A stretch of 64,000 nt of DNA, from the NCBI RefSeq assembly GCF_021130785.1, contig NC_060209.1, forward strand, positions 20,793,501 through 20,857,500, given 5' to 3'. Numbering within the stretch: position 1 is the first letter of the stretch; the number at the start of each line of letters is the position of its first letter. Positions 24,474 to 36,179 of this stretch are shown one piece after another. Position numbers and translations under genes: made by a program. The notes under the pieces are model-generated. The model did not search any database, was not told where the DNA came from, and saw only the letters and a list, made by a program, of their open reading frames with translations. The stretch comes from Homalodisca vitripennis. Lineage: Eukaryota; Arthropoda; Insecta; Hemiptera; Cicadellidae.

Positions 24474-25514
24474 TTAAATCCCAGGAGGGTTATTTCTGGC
24501 ACTGCTTCAAGAAGGATTTTAATATTTATGAGAATATCCAATACTTCTTGAAGTAGTGTCAGAGATTTATTTATTTATTATTTCTTATAACCTTCTTCAG
24601 GAGCCAGCTATGCTTTTGGTTACATTTCAAATAACTGGAGGACTGAATTAACTTTTCGTTTTGCAATGAAAATCATTGTGTGGGTACTTGGGCGAATTAA
24701 AAATACTAAACTACAATATAAAATGTTAAAATTGTATTTTATTACCTTGTATTTTAATTATTTAGTTGCCTAGCAACAACTGGTTTTATACCAGGTCTAC
24801 CACTAAAAATAAAATTATGTGGATTATTAGCTAGACCTGGCCACTCCCAAGTTTGAAGTTCACATAATTTTCTTAAATTTCTTTATTGCCACTTACATTT
24901 GAAATTTTATCGTCAAAATTACTATCACTCACTTCATTTTTACTTTCATTGAGTATGTCTTTACTAAGTTACTAAAACTCTCAGAAAATAAAAATGTCAT
25001 TATACATCTACGTCAATTCAAACAGCAAGTAATCAAAACAATCAACAGATGAAACTTTAAACAATTGATTTTAAGAGGGTTGAACAGTTTCAAAATCATA
25101 AGTGTTAGATTTTAACAAACCATTGATATATTAGAATAGACAAATGCCAAAATAATGGAATATTTTTCTACTCAGAAATTATGAACTTAGCGTGACGGGT
25201 AGGGCCAGTCATCGTTAATTAATTACGTCAATGCTAACTGATGACGAGTAATATTTATAGCCAATAGGTTAAACGAGCTTTCAACAGATTAGCATACAAT
25301 TCCATGGCGGTGACATTGAAAAGAGTACAAGTTCCGTCAAGTAAGATGAGTGAGTTTAAGCCAGGAACCCTGAAGGAACAAGATGTCATGTTTCCATGTA
25401 ATGATGTTTTTTTACAAGTGTTAAGCCCAACAGTGATGTCACAGGTCTGAGTTATGGTTTCTCCAGGTACAAACGTCCAACACAAATTAAAGTAGGAGTA
25501 AATTCATACTTTCA

Positions 25515-26229
25515 GGTCTTGTATTTGAATATACAAGGTTTGAAAGGTAAATCCTTAGCCCTAGAAAGTCTATTACCAAATAATAATAAAATTACGTTTT
25601 ATCTGTATTTCAGAGCACTGGCTAAATGAGAACGAATCAGAATTTTCTTTTCCACAGGCTTTTACTGCGCAACGGTATACAGCCGAGTGGTACAAAAGAA
25701 GGGGCGGAACACTTATTTTTGCCCGTAACGATACTAACACCAAAAAACTTGACACTAGTGCACTGTGTGAAGAACTAAATTTTGAAGTGTCCGCAGTAAT
25801 TAATGAAGATTTAAAAGTTATTATTGCATCATTATACCATTCAACATCAGGAAAATCATACAAATTTCTAGAATATATACAAAAATTTCTTAACTTTTTA
25901 TTATCCTGGCCTTCCTATACAGTTATTATAGGAGGAGACCTGAACTCGGCCTTTGATATCACAACTAATAAGCCTACAGCTAAACAATTTCAGAATATCT
26001 TAAGGCAATTCAATTTTTATTGTGTAAATAAAATGCCCACTAGGGGTAAAAATTGTTTAGATAACATATCTATAAAATGCTAACTTAAACAATAGAGTAG
26101 AAATGTGAGCTTTTTTAACTGTCCCTTTTCAGACCATGACGGTTTGATAATAAGTCTGCCCATTAAAACCAGGAATAACTCCAGGCTGGAGCTACCAACT
26201 AATGCTGAGTTTAACCCCACAGTTGGTTC
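25515..26229 (+). pseudogene. LINE endonuclease region, interrupted by piggyBac
   Basis: Encodes an apurinic-type endonuclease of a non-LTR retrotransposon: LNIQGLKGKSLALESLL near the start, then EHWLNENESEF, ARNDTN, INEDLKVIIASLYHSTSG, TVIIGGDLNSAFD (25909-25960, the GDLN catalytic motif) and FSDHDGLIIS (the SDH motif) near 26130. Frames shift between blocks. It stops at a TTAA where a 3.1-kb piggyBac is inserted; the same LINE resumes at 29317. The 5' start of the LINE is not defined; 25246-25510 may be part of it. Confidence 0.83.
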
Positions 26230-26233
26230 TTAA

Positions 26234-29200
26234 CCTCCTGAGACCCAGGGATTTTTGTTGTTTTTTTCTAATTAACTCCTAAGTGACTAATACTAGGCCA
26301 TTAACTACAACTCAGTTGAGTCCTGAGCGTAAACTGATGTATACTTAAACAAATTCCTGAGTGCCTAGTATTAGTCACTTAACTTCAAAATTCTCTCCAT
26401 GGCTTGCTGGTTATCAGACTGCCCCATAGGGGGTAGCACTGTACAGGTTAGAATGTTCCTTGTTGATGTAGTTCCTCAACTCACCGCTAGGGTGCGTCAG
26501 TGTGACACAGCATTGAAACAAACAAGATGGCAACACCACCCAGAAAATCATCCTCTACAAATCAACGATGTAAGTAGATAAAACCATTGTTTTACTTTAT
26601 AAGTTATATTTATATGTCATAAACACATCACAAGGTTATTATGTAGTGTATTAAATGCAACAATAATCAGTTTCTTTATAGGACAAATTGTTGTGCAATC
26701 TAAGTGACTAATATTAGGCACACAGGGCTAAAGACCAAAAGGCAGTATTTTACTAATACCTAATACTAGTAACTTCGGTCTTTATTATGTTGAATTTCAG
26801 TATAAACTTTTTTACAGTGACACCAAGAAAAATCAATGCTTGTCTGTTTGGGACTGATGATTCTGAGATCGAGGATTTCAATGATGAAGAAAATGAAGAT
26901 AGTGTCCTCAGTGCCAGCACAAGAGAGCAATCTTTATTTCAAGCGAATTGGAGTGACAATACTGACAGCGACCCTGACTATCATCCCTCAACTAGTGACA
27001 GCGATAACGAACCCACAACATCAACAGCAGTAAAGGTAACTTGATCATCAAATTTCTTTATCCTAACCTAACCTAATGTAATCTAACTTATACAAACAAA
27101 ATACATGTAATTACTATGGTTACACATTCTACTTAAAATTCTGTTGAAAATTATTAAATACTTTAACTGAGTACATGATTTTATTTTATTTTATTGATTT
27201 GTTTTTCAGAAAAATCAACTAGCCAAAAGGAAGAAAAAATACTAAACTGCAACCACCAATCAAGAGAACAAAGAACATACCTACTGCCGAACCATGGAGA
27301 AAAGGCATTTTTTCTCCTGATCCTGTGACTCTTCACGAACCTTCGTATATACCACTGGACTGTAACGAATTGGAGTAATGAGAAGTTTGTTGAACTATAT
27401 TATGATGATGATATTCTTTTACAATTTGTGGAGAAAAGCAACCAGACTTATGTACTTAAGACAGGGTAAAAGTTTGAACTTATCTTTGAGAGAATTCAAA
27501 GTTTGGTTGGGAGTAAATTTTGTAATGTCATCCCTACAGTTGCCCAAAATACGTATGTATTGGGACAAGGAATGGAGAGTTGCTGTAGTTGCTGATCATA
27601 TGTCTAGGGACAGGTTTTTTTCAAATAAGAAATTCACTAAAAATTGTCTTTGATGATGACATTAATGAAGAGCAAAGGAAAGCCGATAGGCTATGGAAAA
27701 TAAGACCACTGATTGACCGTGTTTTGTTAGGATGCTTAAAACAAACCAGAAATCAACACATCTGTATAGATGAGATGATGATACCCTTCAGTGGCACAAG
27801 TGACTTAAAACAGTACATTCCCAACAAGCCCAACCCCTTAGGAATTAAGGTATTTGTTTTGGCTAATCCTACTGGGATTATATGTGACTTTGTGGTTTAC
27901 CAGAATCAGACCACCTTTACTCAAGATATTGCTGGAAGCTTTTGGCAATGTGAGTCTGCCGTTCTTTATCTAACTCGGTCTTTAGTTCCTGGTCATGTCA
28001 TTTACATCGACAGATATTTTAATAACTGTACGATTAGCTGAAGAACTTCTTAATCGTGGAATTAGATGCTCAGGGACTTTAAGGAAGGATAGGCTTCCCC
28101 AGGATAATGATCTTCCTGACGACAAGATTTTTAAGAAAAGCCAAAGTAGGGGTTCAGCCACTGTCAGTGTTCGCGCCGATGGGTGCGATAGCATTAACAA
28201 AGTGGCTGGATAACAAATCCGTAACTATGATCTCAACTAATGAGTCCGTTGAGCCCATGTGTGAGGTTAAAAGGTGGTCAAAGGCTGAGAAGAGGTATAT
28301 TCAAGTGTCCAACCAAGTGTGGTGCAGTCATACAACAAAAAATATGGGAGGGGTGGATTTGATAGACAGAATACTATCTTATTGCCCTTCGAGATCTAGA
28401 ACTAAAAAATGGACAGTTAGATGTTTATTGCACTTTTTTGATGTAGCCCTAGGAAATGCATGGCTTCAGATGAGGGAGATTAAGAAAATCGTCAGGAGTA
28501 TCTCCCAAGGACATTGTTCAATTCAGGCATTTCAAGTTGGAATTAGGTAAATCCATGATTGAGAAGAATAGTGTTCGTCTGGATGTTGATGAAAATGGGG
28601 ATGAAGATCAAGGACACCAAGAAGAAGGATTTTTGGATCGTAGGAAGAGTGCGGGCCCATGTTTAGAGAAAAGACTGCAAGGCGCCACCCACTTACCGGA
28701 GGTGACAAAGAAAATCCAAAAGAGGTGTGCTCTTCCAAAGTGTTTAAAAAAATCTACTGTTTTTTGTACACAGTGCAAAGTTTATCTTTGGCCTTGTAGA
28801 TGGAAGGAACTGTTTTGCTAAATACCACACAAAGTAATTTGAGGGTCATGATTTAAAAATCCTAATTAACTTAGTATTTTTTAATTAACTCAAAAATCAA
28901 CAGAAACCATGGAAGTCTGATTACGATAGCTCAGTGCAGTATTTTTTAATTCTTTTGTACTCATGTTAATTGACACTCAATAAAATATATGGTTTAACTG
29001 GATGTACTATGTTTTTTATACCATTTCTAACCCATTTCAGTCCGAAGTGCCTATTATTAGGACAATCAAAAAGGGTAGAATAAGGCACAACAGAATTTTT
29101 TAAATATTTTTTTTGGCTCTTTTCATTTGTTTATAGACAAGTTATTATCATGTCATATGATATTTTAAAGAAAAAAATTCTCGGGACTCAAGGCCAATTT

Positions 29201-29316
29201 TTTAGAGTGCCTAATAAAAGGCACTTCGGTCATAGTTGCTAAATCTTATTGAAATCCTCAGGTCTCAAGTACTATCAAGACAAGTGCCTAGTATTAGCCA
29301 CTCTGGACTCAGGAGG
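26234..29316 (+). mobile_element. piggyBac element nested in a LINE (3.1 kb)
   Basis: Inserted at TTAA (26230-26233). The right flank is TTAT (29317-29320), read as TTAA with one substitution. Inverted termini are CCTCCTGAGACCC on the left and CCTCCTGAGTCC on the right complement. Near both ends a 16-bp motif GTGACTAATACTAGGC recurs in both orientations. It encodes a decayed transposase with probable introns. Insertion into the LINE dates it as younger than that LINE. Confidence 0.9.
26528..28821 (+). pseudogene. piggyBac transposase, frameshifted
   Basis: A probable first exon (ATG at 26528, MATPPRKSSSTN, GTAAGTAG donor) leads to an acidic exon from about 26814 (DDSEIEDFNDEENEDS, SDPDYHPSTSDSD). 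A donor-like GTAACT and a TTTTTCAG acceptor (about 27210) follow. The DDE_Tnp_1_7 domain runs from about 27380: LSLREFKVWLGVNFVMSS, DHMSRDRFF, then catalytic aspartates in HICIDEMMIPFSG (27769), YIDRYFNN (28009) and NMGGVDLIDR (28356). A C-terminal cysteine-rich segment (RCALPKC, FCTQCKVYL) ends at 28821. At least three frameshifts separate the blocks, for example near 27600, 28020 and 28200. Confidence 0.88.
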
Positions 29317-29320
29317 TTAT

Positions 29321-31903
29321 GGACAAAAGTGTCCAGTTGCTCGAGGAACACTTAGCCACATACGATTGGGAGCTATATCTCAGTAATAACTTAAATGCTT
29401 GTCAAAACTTTAAAGTATTTTTGAAATCTTTTTAGACAGTTTAAATAGTAGCCTTAAAATAAAAAACAGTAAACAAACAAATACAAAAAATCAAAATAAA
29501 ACATCAGTGGTACATGGATGAACTGGCCTCGATGAAAAATAAAACTGTTATTCTATAACAGCCTTATTAAAAAATAGTCTTAGTCCTAATGATGATTTGG
29601 TAAACCAAATGAAAAATCTTAAATACCAATATCGAACAGCTCTTAAGAATGCAAAATTAGCATCGAATGCTCAGTATATTGAAAATAGTAGCAACAAGTG
29701 CAAAGCTGCCTGGAATTTGATTAAACAGAATAACAATTCAACTCCCAGTCATTCCAAGTCTAATCTCTCACCAGATGATTTTAATAACTTTTTTATTGAA
29801 TCTGTTAATGGTATTCAGAGAAAACTTGTTAAGACTCCCGTGACATTCGATGATCTTCTAAGTAGGAAACAAATAAGTAAAGCTAACTTTAATTGGAACT
29901 ACATTACCCCCCAAGATATTATAAAAGCAGCAAGAGACTTAACAACTCCAACAGTAAAGACATTTATAACCTTTCTAACAGCGTTTAAAAAGATAATTCA
30001 GACAGTTTCCGTTCCTCTAGCATTCTGCATAAACAAATTATTGGAAGAAGAAGGTGTATTTCCTTACCAGCTCAAATATCTCGGATATGTCCAATATACA
30101 AAAAAGGGCCAGTAAGTACACCACAAAGTTACCGCCCTGTATCAATACTACCAATAATATCCAAAATTGTTGAAATAATAGTATATGACCAGCTTAGTAT
30201 GCATCTTGAAGTAAATAAACTACCTTTTTAATGTAACACAATTCGGGTTTTAGAAGGGGGATGTCAACTGTAGATGCAATAGATAAATTAGTACAAGAAG
30301 CCTTTCAGGCATTTGAAAACAAGGCCTATGCTCAGGCCACACTCTGTGACCTGAGCAAGGCCTTTGATTGTGTCAATCATGACTACCTCTTAAATAAACT
30401 TAAGTTTTATGGTGTTGAAAACTCCCCCTTTAAGTTTTTTTGAATCATACTTACAAAATAGAAGTCAAAAAGTTCTAATTGATGGTATTTGGTCCCAAGA
30501 ACTAAAAGTCAACTTCGGTGGTACCTCAGGGATCAGTCCTAGGACCTCTCCTCTTTTTAATATCAATAAATGACCTCCCTGATTTTATAAAAGCCAGAAC
30601 TATATTATATGCTGACGACACAACTCTGGTGGAATTCCACTGCAGACATTAATGCTTTGGAAGAATTAACTGAAAACGCTCTTCAGGGTGCCACCACATG
30701 GTTCAATGCCAATGGATTTCTTATAAATCCAAGATAAAACCCAAAAAATTATATTTTGTTTAAAAATAATATCCCTGAGAAACCTGATTACCTTAATGCA
30801 GTCAAGTTTTGGGGGAGTGTTTATTGATAACCATTTAACATGGAGCCAACACATTGACTCGATTAATCCAAGACTAAATAGAATCATTTATCTCTTGAGG
30901 AGTCTCACTAATAAAATCCCGGAATCGTATAACAGAAACAGCATATTTTGCATAATTTTCAGTCAATAATGCGTTATGGGCTCATACTCTGGGGAAATTG
31001 TAGCAGAATAGGAGAAATATTAATACTCCAAAAAAGAGCCTTAAGGGCTTTAACAAAATTCACAAGAATATGAACATTGTCAACCCTTATTTATTAAAAA
31101 TGAAAATACAAACGGTAATTAATCTCTATATTTATGACAACCCTATATGCAATTAAAAATAAAAGTAGTTATAAATATAATTATGATATTCATAACTATA
31201 ATACAAGGAATAAGGATAGAGCCCTCATAGCGTTTTCTAGACTGAGTAAATGCCAAAAGTAGCCGTTACCATTATATCTATGAAAATTTACAATAAATTA
31301 AAGGTACTTATGGATAAATATCCCAATCCTGCAATTTAAAAACAAGTTTTATAACTGGCTATTAGAACATCCCCTTTATAAAAACTAGATGACTTTTTTT
31401 GTCATTGATCCAATAGACTTTTAGAACTTTGCACGAGGCCTGTTACGAATCACCATTTTTGTTAATCATGTTTTGCTGGTCTTTGCTTGAAGGATGTATA
31501 CTTAGCTGATGCGGAGAGAGGCTGTTGTTGACGGAGTATTTGATGGGTACTGTTTGGTATTTATATTGGATAGTATCAGTTAAATGGAGGGGTTATTATG
31601 TTAAAAATCATTATGTTGATTTATGCAGGGAATTTTAATGATTTGGATTTTCACAAGGTGTAATCTTACATTGTATTAGTTATGTAAATATTTTTAGGTT
31701 GTAGTTAACATATAATATTTGTAATTTGTAATCCTTTTCAATATTGTGTTTGATTGATTATAAAATACTGATTGACCATGTTTGAATATGTGATGGACTC
31801 ATGACTAAGCTTACTTAGCAGCTAAATGACATTGTCAATGATCTTTTGTGATTCTTATGGCAAATAAATATTATTATTATTATATTATTATTATTATAAT
31901 ACA
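29321..31903 (+). pseudogene. LINE reverse transcriptase region and 3' tail (Jockey/CR1-like)
   Basis: Continues the LINE begun at 25515. A linker region (29597-30115: KYQYRTALKNAK, KCKAAWNLIK, FNNFFIESVN) precedes RT blocks SYRPVSILPIISKIVE, QFGFRRGMSTVDAI, LCDLSKAFDCVNHDYLL (about 30340-30390), SYLQNRSQKVLI and YADDTT (30608). Then come FIDNHLTWSQHID, YGLILWGN, LILQKRALRAL and YNTRNKDRALIAF. No RNase H follows. It ends in an (ATT)n tail at about 31867-31901 after GGCAAATAAA. Multiple frameshifts make it inactive. Confidence 0.88.
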
Positions 31904-32240
31904 AAGTTTGTGGAGAGGCAGATGAATCAATGGCTCACATATGGCTAAACTGTCCTGCTATTTGTAAAATCAGGAAAAAGTTCCTTGGATTCTTGAGACA
32001 AAAAGGTGTACTAGACGGGATAACTTTAGAAATGAGCGATTCGAGACTGCAAGTAGTAGAGTATCCTCTCTCAAGACCAGGATCTATGCAGGAGTGGGCA
32101 ACTTTATAACTAAGCGAGTTATTACTTATTATCTCTTGAACCCAAATGAGATCAGAGAACAGCAACCCACAAATCTAATTGATTTTTGCAGAACCCCAGA
32201 TTTTAGAGTAAGGGAGGTGCAAAGGTCCTATTATGACTAA
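31904..32240 (+). pseudogene. C-terminal fragment of an RNase H-type LINE
   Basis: Encodes KVCGEADESMAHIWLNCPAI then KIRKKFLGFLRQKG. The 'C-----E---H---NCP' zinc-like motif is typical downstream of RNase H in I/R1-type LINEs. It abuts the (ATT)n tail of the previous LINE, so it is either the site that LINE inserted into or a separate truncated copy. Confidence 0.65.
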
Positions 32241-33165
32241 CTGCAGGGTCTTCGACTCTTTCCCCCGTCATTTACAAAAAAGAGTCCACCTTTGAGAGTG
32301 TGTCATTAGCTCTGCCCTTACATTCAGTTTGGCCTCTTCAACTGTATAAAATCTGGTTCCTTTGAGTGGAGATTTTAATTTCAGGAAAAGTCAGAAGTCA
32401 GGGTCAGTGGTCATAGTTTTGCACAAGCCTTGCGCAACTTCAAAATGCCACTCCTTGTGATCTTTTCTCCAAACTTTTGGAACTAATTTCGCATCCACTC
32501 ATTTCAAACACAAATCCTTGGACAGAAGTATGGCAACTATGGTTTTTGGTATATCCAAATCTTTCTCCAACTTGTGCACTGTTAAGCAATTGTCTGCTTT
32601 AATTGCTAATTGTACATTTTCAATTTTTTTCGGGGGTTAGCTTGGATAAAGGGTGAATAGAACGTACTTTCAACCGAATTATGGGAATTTTTAAAACGTT
32701 TGAACTACAAATTCACAGCAGTTAGAGACATAGTCCACCCACCAAAAGGCTTGCTGGATTATATGAGTCGTCTCTGAAACATTTTGAATTTGAAACAAAA
32801 CTTGATGGCAATTTGCGGGTATTCACAGACTGTCATTTATGAGAGAAACATGTCCAATGAAGGCTTGAGAAAGACATGCACTGAATGCTCACTGACAGCC
32901 GACAGCTGAAGGTATTAATGAGAGTTATTCTCGGTGCAAGCAGAAGGGTACAGAGATGTATCTGATAACAGTAGCTTCGTTTCGTACATTTCTTATATGT
33001 ACAATTCTGTATTAGACATGGTGTTATTTTTTTAACTGGACTCCACTATTTGGTGATTTTGATTATTCAACTTCCAGTCGTAATATAGGGCTGAATATTA
33101 GTGAAATCCTATTTTTCTGTTGATTGTATAACATGGTGTATAATCATTTATGAATTTTATTCAGG

Positions 33166-33225
33166 CAACAGCCTCAGGATCATAGGTAGCATTTATTTTT
33201 TGATTTGTGTTTTGTCTGATATTAG
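33166..33225 (+). pseudogene. Decayed partial copy of the TMEM147 last exon start
   Basis: TATTCAG followed by GCAACAGCCTCAGGATCATA and GGTAGCATTT mirrors the real junction TTTCAG / GTAACAGCCACAGGACCTTG and GGTAGCACTT at 33287, 121 bp downstream. The copy has diverged and contains in-frame stops, so it is not a usable exon. Confidence 0.65.
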
Positions 33226-33286
33226 TATCTGTTGTCGATATATGATATAAATAACACGATATACCTCACTTGTGAATATGTTTCAG

Positions 33287-33403
33287 GTAACAGCCACAGG
33301 ACCTTGGGTAGCACTTCTGCTGCGGTCTGTGTTCACTCTGTGCCTCGGAGCTACCACACTTCAGATTTATGCTGGATTAGCCCAGACTATCGGAATTTAC
33401 TGA
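33287..33403 (+). CDS. TMEM147: TMEM147, last coding exon
   Basis: Phase 0 after a TTTCAG acceptor. It encodes VTATGPWVALLLRSVFTLCL, then GATTLQIYAGLAQTIGIY and TGA at 33401-33403. This matches the human last segment [29 protein letters not shown] and ends with the final membrane helix. Together the four exons give 213 residues; about 26 more from the missing first exon would give about 239, close to the human length of 224 with a longer loop. Confidence 0.93.
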   Translation, partial: VTATGPWVALLLRSVFTLCLGATTLQIYAGLAQTIGIY

Positions 33404-33670
33404 ACTTGGAACTGAAAATCCATGTGACCATTTTTTCCTTAAAGGTGTTTTAAAAACATCGGTTTTGGAAATAGAAAACTAAGTGATGTGAAAGTTGTCA
33501 AATATGTTATGAAACTAAGCTTCAGAGCGTTATGAATATTTCAACCATTAACTGATGGTTAAAACATCCATAATGCTTTGAAGCTTAGTTCGTAACATAT
33601 TTGACAACTTTCAGCAGTAATATTAATATTTCAAAAGTCAATTGTACAATCAAATAAAAAATTGCTTTTC
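33404..33670 (+). other. TMEM147: Probable TMEM147 3' UTR
   Basis: Follows the stop codon and contains a near-perfect inverted repeat (33490-33612). An AATAAA hexamer near 33653 is a plausible poly(A) signal. The end point is inferred. Confidence 0.5.
33490..33612. repeat. Hairpin-forming inverted repeat in the TMEM147 3' UTR
   Basis: Arms of about 60 bp start GAAAGTTGTCAAATATGTTA and are separated by only a few bases around 33550. The two arms differ by about eight transitions and one indel, and the outer 20 bp are identical. It lies 87 bp after the TMEM147 stop. Confidence 0.88.
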
Positions 33671-33999
33671 AAGAACTACATCTCATTTTTGTTTGACACA
33701 TAGTAATGATAACATTATACACAATAATAAAAATCGTATTTGTCATTTATAAACAATTAAAACCTATTGTAAAATAAAAGGTGATGACCTAGTATGAAAT
33801 AAAAGGCTGAATATGTGTAATTTTTTATAACCTTTTAAGTAACGCTTTACTTATACTCAAATGGTCATTAGTAACTTAAGCAATTGTTATTGCTGTATGT
33901 ACATCATAAAAATGGGTCTTTAACCGGCAGTCATTTTAATTGTTGACAAGCCATTTCAGAGCATCATATAAAAGTATTTAAAATATAACAATTTCATCT

Positions 34000-34225
34000 A
34001 TGTTCATCATCATCATCATCATCGTCAGACGTTTCCGTTCTCACGGGTCGTCGTACACAGCCTCCTCCACTTTAGTCTATCGTTCCAGGTCTCCTCTTCA
34101 TCCACCTGTATTTTCTGTAGTCCCCTTCTCTCTATGTCTTTCCACACTTGGTCCTCCCATCTTCCTCTCGGTCTTCCTCTTGGTCTTCTTCCTCCTTCCT
34201 CCTTCTCCAGTGCTATTCTAGGCAT
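34000..34225 (-). pseudogene. LINE 3' end, RTE-like, with (GAT)n tail
   Basis: The minus-strand ORF encodes RRPRGRPRGRWEDQVWKDIE then RRGLQ and DRLKWRRLC. A 'GRPR-RW-D---D---RG---DR--WR' tail is common at the C-terminus of RTE-like and related LINE polyproteins. It is followed, in the same orientation, by a (GAT)n repeat (34003-34022), a typical RTE-type 3' end. Only the last ~65 codons remain. Confidence 0.7.
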
Positions 34226-35339
34226 TCATCTATGTTATGAAACAAAAATATGTATTTTGGCAAACTAGTTTATTTTATTTTATTGCTATGTATATGTGTA
34301 TATTAATTTTTTCAATTGAGTACCTTGAGGGGGTTTTTGAGGTATTTTGATCCATAAAAAGTACCTTGCTCCATTGGAACTCAAATAGTGGTGGTCTATC
34401 ACTTGCCAGCAAGCATATTACTACTAAATATGTAATATACTGAATTGAATTTGAAAACATCTTTATTCAGTTAAACATGCAGTATGTATTTCATAGTGTT
34501 TTAAATATAAAAATACATTATGGTTACATAAAGGTTATTCTGAAATACGGTAACGTAAACATATTAATATAAGTTGTAATATAAAAATTAAATAGAAAAT
34601 TAATTTCAGTATAAATGATTTTAATATATATCATACAATGGTTTAAAACTACCGGTAGTAATTAGCGTTTTAAAAATTTTATTCAAATTTGTTCATTTAA
34701 TTGGTTTGGTTAATTGTTAAAGAGAGTTGAACCGTTATAACTTATTTCTTTTTTATTGTAATATGCGCTCTTCTACTCCTATTCCTGGTATTGTAATTAT
34801 TATTGGATCTCTGAACAGTTAATTGATTAACATCAATAATAATTTGTTTAACATATAACATCTAATACATAAAAGCTGTATACTGTCATAAGTTACAAAC
34901 TTCTGGTTCAAACTTAACGTTTTGCTTTATTCCATGGTAGACTTAGAATAATGTGTATAGCACACTTTTAAAATGTTAAAATTGTATTAAAATTAAATTT
35001 TTGATGTTTAATAATTTCTTTTTAATGATATGATTGAGTCAATATAATGCATTTTAGTGTAATAAGCGAAACAAATTTTGACATTCTGTATATAATATGT
35101 AGATCTGATAACTTTTATTTTCAATTTATTGACTGTACAGGTGTTATTTATTAAGTAAAAATTTAAACTGATGATGAAGACTTTCCTGCTTTCTCAATTT
35201 GTTACATCTTTATTGTGTTTCTGACAGTAATTGATCAATGTTATTGCATATTTGTGTAAATGTAAAGTTGAACTGTTGTAGACATTAACAGTTTTAACCA
35301 CAATTTCAATAATCTTATCAACAGTTTAATTTACCATTC

Positions 35340-36110
35340 ATTGATTCAAAAGGGCCAGTCCTAAGTACCTCAGCACGTCAGCCAAATACACAGTGTTGCG
35401 TGGTCCCAATCAGAGTCAAAAGAATGGTTCAATACGTTCCAGCATGTTAAAGAAGTTTAACAAAGAGCTGTAACTTACCAATGAGCTCCTTGTGAGATAT
35501 CACCTGTCTGACCAGTGTAATAAAGGCTCTCTCACTCATCAGCTTATACGGTAGAAAACTATGAGCTCAGCTGTCTTGTGCTACTTGCATGTCCTTCAGT
35601 CTCCATTAAAGACAAGCATCCTGTGAAGGTGTTTTCTCAGATGATAGTGCCCTGTTATCTCACAAAACACTTCTCAGCTGTAATGCCTCATGGGCAAACA
35701 CTCTGGAAGGAGAGAGTAAAATAAGCTTTCTCATCCTAAGTTCGGCATGGTGGTCCATTTACCATAATGCCCTTCATTTACGTAGTTGATTACTTGACCT
35801 GGATATCCCACTTAACGGCTGAGGCCACATAAATTTTGTTGATGATGGCTTATTCGCCAATACATTAGCAGTTTCTTTACCTCTAATTCTAGTTTGATCC
35901 GAGACCCAACAAAGCCGAAAACCTATTGGCCGAAAATGTTACAGACAACCCAGGGGACAGATGCTAACAGCACCCTTAATTAATAAACGTGCAAGCGTTT
36001 GGAGACTGGTGTCCTCTACATTCCAGGCTGATCTCCGTTTGGATCACCTCGCTAAGGTCTCATGTTGCTAATCTAATGAAGTGTATAACCACAGCAGCAG
36101 CATAGGCCTC
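35340..36110 (-). pseudogene. RNase H-type LINE, C-terminal half, degraded
   Basis: Minus-strand translation gives RLCWVSDQTRIRGKETANVL (the RNase H 'WVPGHSGI-GNE-AD-LA' motif), then PQPLSGISRSSNQLRK. After a frame change it gives EITGHYHLRKHLHRM, the conserved 'LTGH--LR-HL-RMG' block that follows RNase H in these elements. Stops and shifts throughout. Same class as the fragments at 12363 and 31904. Confidence 0.7.
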
Positions 36111-36179
36111 CCCCCCCCCTGAGGACTCCGCAATACACTTTTTTAAGGTTAGAAGATCTCAATTACCAAGGGTGTTAAT

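Larger units (their letters stand above)
17647..33286 (+). other. TMEM147: TMEM147 last intron (15.6 kb), TE-rich
   Basis: GTGAGC donor and TTTCAG acceptor. It contains at least seven insertions listed separately, including a piggyBac nested in a LINE. Stretches with nothing recognised: 18430-18768, 19652-20156 (short AT repeats and a GA microsatellite), 24478-25514 and 32240-33160. Confidence 0.85.
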
